A stretch of 64,000 bases of DNA from Prevotella sp. E2-28 (GTDB lineage: Bacteria > Bacteroidota > Bacteroidia > Bacteroidales > Bacteroidaceae). Below the pieces are notes generated by a model. That model made no database searches, was not told where the DNA came from, and saw nothing but the letters and a program-made list of their open reading frames with translations. Below are positions 58,512 through 64,000 of this stretch, piece after piece. The DNA lies in NCBI RefSeq assembly GCF_022024055.1, contig NZ_CP091788.1:1426001-1490000 (forward strand), read 5' to 3'. Numbering within the stretch: position 1 is the first letter of the stretch; every line of letters begins with the position of its first letter. Position numbers and translations under genes: made by a program.

Positions 58512-61292
58512 ATGAAGGCAAGAAATTTTTATATATTCGGATGGCTTTTAACAGCCTTATTCATAGCCACTTCGTGTAATCAGGAGTTAGAGGAAAAAGC
58601 AAGCACAGCTCCTTCAGCAGGACTGACGGCCACCATCGCAAATGACGAGTCGGTCACCCGTTCTATCGTCATCGATAATCCTGGCGTTTGCTTGGAATCC
58701 TTCTGGACAGAAAACGACCAGTTGGGCATCTTCGGTGAGGGTTCCGAGAACGTAGCCTATCAGATTGATGCCACAAGTATCACGAACGACGGTCGCAAGG
58801 CAACGTTCCACTCCACGGCCTCTACGCCATCGGGTGACATCACAGCATATTTCCCTTATCAGGAAAATGCCACTTATAGTAGCAACACGCTGCAGCTAAC
58901 CTTCCCACAGACACAGCATTATGTCGTGTTGGGCAATATCGTTCAGCCCGACCCGCAGGCTTGCATGATGGTGGGCAGCGGTTCACAAGAGAACGGCATA
59001 CAGATGCGCAATGTGATGGCTGTCTTAAAGGTCGGTCAGGTGTATGACGAGACTACCACGGTGAAGCGTGTAGAATTCCGCGACCTGGCAGAAAAGCCCG
59101 TTTGCGGTGAGTTCACGGTTAGTATGTCAGGAGGTCTGCCCGTGAGTACCTTCTCTGGCAGTGGCGACGTGCTGACGCTGGATTTGGGTGATGGCGTCAA
59201 GGCGCAGGGCGGCAACTCTTTCATCGTATTCCTTGTAGTGCCGGCACGCGAATATCCTAAGGGTTTCGAAATCACCTTCGTTGATGACAATGGCGGACGC
59301 GTGGTGAAGACTGCGGGCACGAAGCAGGGTAAGACGCTCCAACGTGGCGTGGTACACCCTGTAGGCGACATTGGCAGTTACGATAACATGGCTGGCATGA
59401 GCTATGAACTCAAGCCCACTGCTCACCTGATGACTCCACAGAAGCTGGATCTCATCAAGATTCTCAGTGTGATGGAAGACAACACCTACGACGTAGAAGG
59501 CAACCTCGTGCGCGCAGAGGATGGACTTCCATATAAGACGCCAATACTAAAAGTCATGGTTCACCGCGACCTGAATCCTAAAGTGGGCGGATGGCTCATC
59601 TTCAATATGCCATCATCACAATTACCTGAAGGTGGCATATTCCGCATCAAGAATGCTATGCCGATGGGCGACGGCGAGAACTATCTGGTAGATGCCGTAA
59701 CCGAAGTAAACTTTGCTGCACCTTTTGAGTCGTTGGAGATTGGCACAGAACCGAAGTTTGACACGAATGGAGAACTGATTGAAGATGGTGGGATAGAGTT
59801 CGACATCTCACCCTATGTGAAGGAATTAGTGGAAAGGGACCAGAATGGAAACGTACTGAGCCGAACAGCCATACACCCACGTAGCTCCTACGAAATGAAT
59901 GTTGCCGAGAGAATGACGCGAGGCACAGTCAGTCATACCTATAAAACGCCACCGCTCACCCTGACAATGGACGATAAAAGTCATTGCTCCTGCGAAGTGA
60001 CGGCACAGGCCAGCATCCCCATGCGTCTGGCCATTGGCGTGAAACAAGGCGAGCTACAGTACGTCTATCTTACCGTCAATCCCAACTTCGACCTCAAGAC
60101 CACGTTCGCCCTTTATCATAAGTTTGAAGCGTCAACAAGTGAGCGCCTTTGGACATTCTATACGTCAGGCGTCCCCATAGGCCCTATTGTCCTTCTTCCG
60201 GAAATAGGATTCAACGGTGGACTAGGTGCAGGAGCCGAGGCTAAGTTTTCGGCCTCCACAACCTTCCATTACAACACGGGCACTTTCGGCGTTTCGTACA
60301 ATAAAGGCCAGGGCCTCATGTTCCACAAACAGGAACCGCCCAAACCTGCCAAGGACGACAACTTCATGCCCGACCTCGGCGCAGGCGCTGAACTCAATCT
60401 GTATGCCTATGGCTCGCTGGGCATGAGCTTCGGTGTGTCAGTATATGCTATGTGTTCACTGGGTTTGAATGCTGACATGAAACTGACCTTCGGCATCAAA
60501 CAGGCCATCGACAATGAACAGAATTACCAGCCTGCCAAGCTACATCTGACGCCCGAGCTCGACATTGCCCCTTACACGGCTTTCATCAATGGTAAATACA
60601 TGCAAGTGCTGGACGGACTTGGCTTTAAGAGTGAGTTCGACCCCATCTGGGAACGCCTGCTAAGACCCATAAGTGTTCACAGCAGCACTATTATCAATAA
60701 GACCCATTACAATATTTCAGACACGTATGGCGCATATTCAGGTTTAAAATTAAATAATGAGAAGATCATAAATTGCAACGTAACAACGGGCGTTACAGGA
60801 ATATCATACAACTACGAATATACAGGCGAGACGCTGCTTGACCATGACATCGTCATAGAAATATATCAAGGCACAAGCGTCACATACCGTCCTGACAGCG
60901 CTCCCATGGGATTGTGGCCGTATGATGATCCGGAAAAGGGCATAGAAGCGTTCCGTAGCGCAGGGCTATACCACTTGGCACGTTTTTTCTGTAATGCAGA
61001 ATGGCGTATTGAAGGCCTCAGTCTCGTATCACGACAAAAAGTGGGTGTCTTCAAGGCTGGCCAGAAAGAATCACAGAAATTCGAAGGAACCATTCACTGC
61101 GATGTTCCCTCCGGTGTTCCATATTACATTGCAGGAGGTCTCGGCGCCATGGACGGCGAACCCTATTATGGTGGAGACCGCACAACCTCTCGTTGGCTGT
61201 GGGGCGATGATGCGGATGCAGTATGGTACTATTGGCCTAACAATTCCAACGACGGTCCATATCCCTGGTATTACGGACCTGACAACAACTAA
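58512..61292 (+). CDS. Fimbrillin-like lipoprotein with an unusual C-terminal half
   Basis: A 926-residue lipoprotein with lipobox ATSCNQELEE (Cys22). Residues 30-290 resemble the fimbrillin (Mfa1/FimA-like) N-terminal domain: RSIV, FWTENDQLGIFGE, ITAYFPYQENATY, MRNVMAVLKV, VVPAREYPKGFEITF. The second part is not a fimbrillin. It includes Gly/Ala-rich stretches (FNGGLGAGAEAKFSAS, PDLGAGAELNLYAYGSLGMSFGV) that look like repeated strands. The C-terminus is rich in Trp, Tyr and Pro. I do not recognise the 300-900 region. It probably sits on the cell surface with the preceding lipoprotein; role in adhesion is inference. Confidence 0.72.
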   Translation: MKARNFYIFGWLLTALFIATSCNQELEEKASTAPSAGLTATIANDESVTRSIVIDNPGVCLESFWTENDQLGIFGEGSENVAYQIDATSITNDGRKATFHSTASTPSGDITAYFPYQENATYSSNTLQLTFPQTQHYVVLGNIVQPDPQACMMVGSGSQENGIQMRNVMAVLKVGQVYDETTTVKRVEFRDLAEKPVCGEFTVSMSGGLPVSTFSGSGDVLTLDLGDGVKAQGGNSFIVFLVVPAREYPKGFEITFVDDNGGRVVKTAGTKQGKTLQRGVVHPVGDIGSYDNMAGMSYELKPTAHLMTPQKLDLIKILSVMEDNTYDVEGNLVRAEDGLPYKTPILKVMVHRDLNPKVGGWLIFNMPSSQLPEGGIFRIKNAMPMGDGENYLVDAVTEVNFAAPFESLEIGTEPKFDTNGELIEDGGIEFDISPYVKELVERDQNGNVLSRTAIHPRSSYEMNVAERMTRGTVSHTYKTPPLTLTMDDKSHCSCEVTAQASIPMRLAIGVKQGELQYVYLTVNPNFDLKTTFALYHKFEASTSERLWTFYTSGVPIGPIVLLPEIGFNGGLGAGAEAKFSASTTFHYNTGTFGVSYNKGQGLMFHKQEPPKPAKDDNFMPDLGAGAELNLYAYGSLGMSFGVSVYAMCSLGLNADMKLTFGIKQAIDNEQNYQPAKLHLTPELDIAPYTAFINGKYMQVLDGLGFKSEFDPIWERLLRPISVHSSTIINKTHYNISDTYGAYSGLKLNNEKIINCNVTTGVTGISYNYEYTGETLLDHDIVIEIYQGTSVTYRPDSAPMGLWPYDDPEKGIEAFRSAGLYHLARFFCNAEWRIEGLSLVSRQKVGVFKAGQKESQKFEGTIHCDVPSGVPYYIAGGLGAMDGEPYYGGDRTTSRWLWGDDADAVWYYWPNNSNDGPYPWYYGPDNN

Positions 61293-61323
61293 GAACAACA
61301 GTTGGCAGTATTCCTGCCAATTC

Positions 61324-62643
61324 TTAGTCCTCTAACGTGACCACGAGGGTAGAGGTGGTAGATGGGCTGACGCAGAAGCGAGCGTCAAGACGATGGCCTA
61401 CGAGCCAAAGGATATGGCCATCGGCATTGCATAATACGAGGGTGCTACGCTTCTCGAAAATAGAGAGGTGAAGGTCTGTGAGGTAGTCGCTCACCAGTTT
61501 TGTGCCCTTCATGCCAAACGGTATGAAACGGTCGCCTGTGGTAATGGGGCGAAGGGTGAGGGGAAAACGGACTTTCCCTGCGTCCAGACAGGCGGTATCA
61601 GAACGCTTGATGATGCAAGAGCCGGATTGCTGGGAAAGGCGGATTTTCGAGGTGTCGTCGTAGATATAGGTGCCCGTCTCAGGAATGCGCAGGGTGGGGC
61701 GCTGGGCTTGTTTGGGCTCCACAATGAGTTTGCCGCGGCATATGGTCATCTGATGGGTGGCGGAATACCACTCAGAGCCTGATTGGGAGGTGGCAACTGC
61801 CTGCCAGATATTTTCTATCAAGGCGGAACTGAAGCCGAATGGACTGAGCCACTGGTGAAGGATACTCTCGGGTGAGGGCTCTTCTAATAGCGCGTCGATG
61901 GCAACGGAATTGCCATCTACCAGTCTGCTGAGCGTCTGCTCGATGTAGTGGTCGTAAATGGTGGTGGCCTCGCTGAGGTGCTGGGCAGTCTTCAGAATGT
62001 TGCCGACGGCATTCGGATAGACGTCCTGCAGCTGTGGAATGACGTTCAGGCGCAGCTTATTACGCACCACGTCGGCCTCAAGGTTGGTGGAGTCGGTAAC
62101 GTAGTCCTGATGCTGGGAGGCGAGGAATGCCTCTATCTCCTTCCTGCTGACGCAGAGCAGGGGGCGGAGGATATGACCATTGCGAGGCTTGATGCCTGAA
62201 AGGCCGTGGATGCCCGTGCCACGCAGCAGGTTCATGAGGATGGTCTCTACGGAGTCGTCCTGATGATGGGCCACGCAGATGGCTTCTGCGCCAATATCCT
62301 TCCTTAATTGCTCGAAATACTGATAGCGCAGGTCGCGCGCTGCCATCTCGATGCTGACCTTATGCAACTCGGCATAGGTACGGGTGTCGAAATGGATGGC
62401 ATGGAAGGGCACGCCCTGCTTCTCACAGAGATTGCGGGCGAAGGCTTCATCACGATGGCTCTCGTCGCCACGTAGCAGGAAGTTGCAATGAACGGCCTCT
62501 ACCTGATAGCCCAACTGTCTTAAAACGAGAAGCAGGCACACGCTATCGGCACCACCGCTGAGGGCTACCAGATAGCGTTTGCCTGATTCCAGCAAACAAT
62601 TTTTTTCTATGTACTCCCTGACCTTATTCAACATAGAGTACAA
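61324..62643 (-). CDS. tilS: tRNA(Ile)-lysidine synthase
   Basis: Converts cytidine 34 of the CAU-anticodon tRNA-Ile to lysidine, using ATP and lysine. The 439-residue protein has the PP-loop YLVALSGGADSVCLLLVL near 22-39 and CNFLLRGDESHRDE near 74-87. VAHHQDDSVETILMNLLRG follows near 120-140, and the C-terminal domain (SGSCIIKRSD onwards) completes the usual two-part architecture. It overlaps the following rlmI-type gene by 20 bp. Confidence 0.94.
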   Translation of the reverse strand: MYSMLNKVREYIEKNCLLESGKRYLVALSGGADSVCLLLVLRQLGYQVEAVHCNFLLRGDESHRDEAFARNLCEKQGVPFHAIHFDTRTYAELHKVSIEMAARDLRYQYFEQLRKDIGAEAICVAHHQDDSVETILMNLLRGTGIHGLSGIKPRNGHILRPLLCVSRKEIEAFLASQHQDYVTDSTNLEADVVRNKLRLNVIPQLQDVYPNAVGNILKTAQHLSEATTIYDHYIEQTLSRLVDGNSVAIDALLEEPSPESILHQWLSPFGFSSALIENIWQAVATSQSGSEWYSATHQMTICRGKLIVEPKQAQRPTLRIPETGTYIYDDTSKIRLSQQSGSCIIKRSDTACLDAGKVRFPLTLRPITTGDRFIPFGMKGTKLVSDYLTDLHLSIFEKRSTLVLCNADGHILWLVGHRLDARFCVSPSTTSTLVVTLED

Positions 62644-63793
62644 GTCCCTTCAGGTATTCGCCCTCGGGATGATAGATGTTGATGGGGTGATCAGCAGGCT
62701 GGTGCAACTGATGCAGGATGCGCACCTTACGCTTGGCCTGGGCTGCAGCCGTGAAGACGGCATTGCGGAAATGGTCTTTCGTGACGACCTGAGAGCAGGA
62801 GAACGTAAAGAGGATGCCGCCCTTCTCAATCTTCTCGAAGGCCTTCTCATTCAGGCGGGTGTAGCCCTTCAGCGCGTTATGCAGGGCACCACGATGCTTG
62901 GCGAAGGCTGGTGGGTCGAGGATGATGAGGTTATAACCCTCTCCATGCGTATCTAAATACTTGAAGGCATCCTCGCAGAAAGCCTCGTGACGAGGATCGC
63001 CAGGGAAGTTGAGCTCCACGTTACGACGGGTTAGCTCGATGGCCTTGGCAGAGCTATCTACGGAATGTACCAACTCTGCACCACCACGCATGGCGTAGAA
63101 CGAGAAGCCGCCTGTATAGCAGAACATATTCAGCACGCGCTTGCCCTTGGCAAATTTCTCGAGCAGGGCACGATTCTCACGCTGATCTACGAAGAAACCC
63201 GTCTTCTGTCCGCGAAGCCAGTCCACATAGAAGCGCAGGCCATTCTCAACAGCAATATTGTCGTCGCTGCTGCCCAGCAGGAATCCGTTTTCAGGCTCCA
63301 TGAAGGGTAGGGTAGTCTCACTCTTATAATAGATGTTTTCTATGCGTCCCTTTAACACGTCGGCCAACGCCTTGGCAACAGCGTGACGGGCGATGTGCAT
63401 ACCAATGCTGTGGGCCTGCATCACGGCAGTCTTGTCATAAACATCGATAATCAGTCCTGGCAGCAGGTCGCCCTCGCCATGAACCAAGCGGAAGGCATTG
63501 GTATTGGGACTATCGGCCAGTCCGATGTCCTGACGCATATTGAGGGCCGACTGGATGCGCGAGTGCCAGAAGGCGTCGTCAATCTCCACGTCGTTGAACG
63601 TCAGCACGCGTACAGAGATAGAGCCTTGCTGATAGTGTCCCACAGCAATAAAGTCGCCCTTCTCTTTCACCACACGTACCACGTCGCCTTCCTCAATGCC
63701 GTCGTCCATGTGATGGATGGCACCTGAGAAAACCCAGGGGTGGAAACGTTGCAGACTTTCTTCCTTACCTCTTTTCAGATATATTTGCTTCAT
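62624..63793 (-). CDS. rlmI: RlmI-type rRNA (cytosine-C5) methyltransferase
   Basis: A 389-residue class I SAM-dependent methyltransferase, RlmI/YccW family. An N-terminal PUA domain (about 1-75) is followed by the Rossmann core: VLNMFCYTGGFSFYAMRGGAELVHSVDSS and the catalytic LDPPAFAKHRGAL. The family modifies 23S rRNA at a cytosine C5; the exact position in Bacteroidetes is not known. The start ATG at 63793 overlaps the end of the exonuclease gene by 29 bp. Confidence 0.88.
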   Translation of the reverse strand: MKQIYLKRGKEESLQRFHPWVFSGAIHHMDDGIEEGDVVRVVKEKGDFIAVGHYQQGSISVRVLTFNDVEIDDAFWHSRIQSALNMRQDIGLADSPNTNAFRLVHGEGDLLPGLIIDVYDKTAVMQAHSIGMHIARHAVAKALADVLKGRIENIYYKSETTLPFMEPENGFLLGSSDDNIAVENGLRFYVDWLRGQKTGFFVDQRENRALLEKFAKGKRVLNMFCYTGGFSFYAMRGGAELVHSVDSSAKAIELTRRNVELNFPGDPRHEAFCEDAFKYLDTHGEGYNLIILDPPAFAKHRGALHNALKGYTRLNEKAFEKIEKGGILFTFSCSQVVTKDHFRNAVFTAAAQAKRKVRILHQLHQPADHPINIYHPEGEYLKGLVLYVE

Positions 63794-64000
63794 TATTATC
63801 TTCTTCTTTAATGATTAAATTGTAATCCTTTGATTCTTTGAGCCTTATGATTTCGTTGTAGATTTCGATGCAAGCCCATGCGTCAGTAGCAGCATAGGCT
63901 TTCTGCTTGTCCAAAAGCACGTCGGCTTCCCAGTTGCTGAGTTGCTGTCGTTTGCTGATTTTCTGTCCGAAGAGGTTGGCGAAAAGCTTTTGCAGACTTA
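63765..64000 (-). CDS. 3'-5' exonuclease, C-terminal fragment (partial)
   Basis: A reading frame on the minus strand enters from the right edge and stops at 63765. The 77 visible residues (SLQKLFANLFGQKISKRQQL, then QKAYAATDAWACIEIYNEI) match the end of an RNase D/WRN-type DnaQ-like exonuclease domain, including the Y-A-A-T-D-A motif that carries a metal-binding Asp. The rest lies outside the window. It overlaps the methyltransferase start by 29 bp, so the three genes tilS, rlmI and this one form an operon. Confidence 0.75.
   Translation of the reverse strand, partial: SLQKLFANLFGQKISKRQQLSNWEADVLLDKQKAYAATDAWACIEIYNEIIRLKESKDYNLIIKEEDNNEANISEKR

Overview
This window looks like chromosome from a Bacteroidales bacterium, most likely Prevotella or a close relative. 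The pointers are the TAnnTTTG -7 promoter boxes (often with TTG or TTTG 19-21 bp upstream) that recur across the window, a short 290-residue RpoD without region 1.1, a fimbrillin-like lipoprotein, an EF-G2 paralogue, AddAB and an Rnf complex in the order rseC-rnfB-C-D-G-E-A, and A-rich leaders without Shine-Dalgarno sites. Genus-level assignment is inference; no 16S gene is present. No insertion sequence, integrase, prophage or CRISPR array was seen.

Layout. 1-755: end of a class A penicillin-binding protein. 872-5766: ilvD-ilvB-ilvN plus an acyl-ACP thioesterase. 5855-8014: an EF-G2-type factor lacking the usual catalytic His. 8089-9420: a YihY/BrkB membrane protein, then rnpB (RNase P RNA) at about 9450-9828. 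9864-11255 is the least ordinary stretch: a duplicated rnpB promoter segment, a seven-unit 21-22 bp repeat array, an orphan PD-(D/E)XK-like protein and a candidate three-hairpin small RNA. 11256-15421: a small membrane protein and galM-galactose transporter-galK. 15523-19468: folC, dnaJ, grpE and a Cof-type phosphatase, divergent from an alternative sigma factor (19581-20264) whose promoter abuts its start codon. 20342-21382: galE. 21458-27081: the seven-gene rseC-rnf operon. 27214-29472: an acidic protein and a ClC channel with CBS domains.

29515-32376 encodes three steps of L-galactose breakdown (dehydrogenase, lactonase, L-galactonate dehydrogenase), and 41168-45839 encodes a LacI regulator, altronate dehydratase, NhaC-type antiporter and an unknown protein. 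Together they would carry L-galactose to 2-keto-3-deoxygluconate, apart from a tagaturonate reductase that must lie elsewhere. Between them are a TPR-like/UPF0102 fusion, an operon of three unrecognised genes plus an MFS carrier (33132-37225), two tRNA-Asp genes, and a VTC-domain/DUF4956/DUF2490/Cthe_2159-like surface module (37703-41102).

45964-48273 is a fused FeoAB iron transporter. 48270-56187 is a DUF5686-addA-addB operon. rpoD (56293-57165) has a long leader region holding a second 22-bp repeat array. Two surface lipoproteins (57692-61292) face tilS, an RlmI-type methyltransferase and a partial 3'-5' exonuclease at the right edge.

The best candidates for something undescribed are the paired 21-22 bp arrays, the three-hairpin RNA antisense to the end of the nuclease-like gene, and the three-gene unknown operon next to the tRNA-Asp genes.
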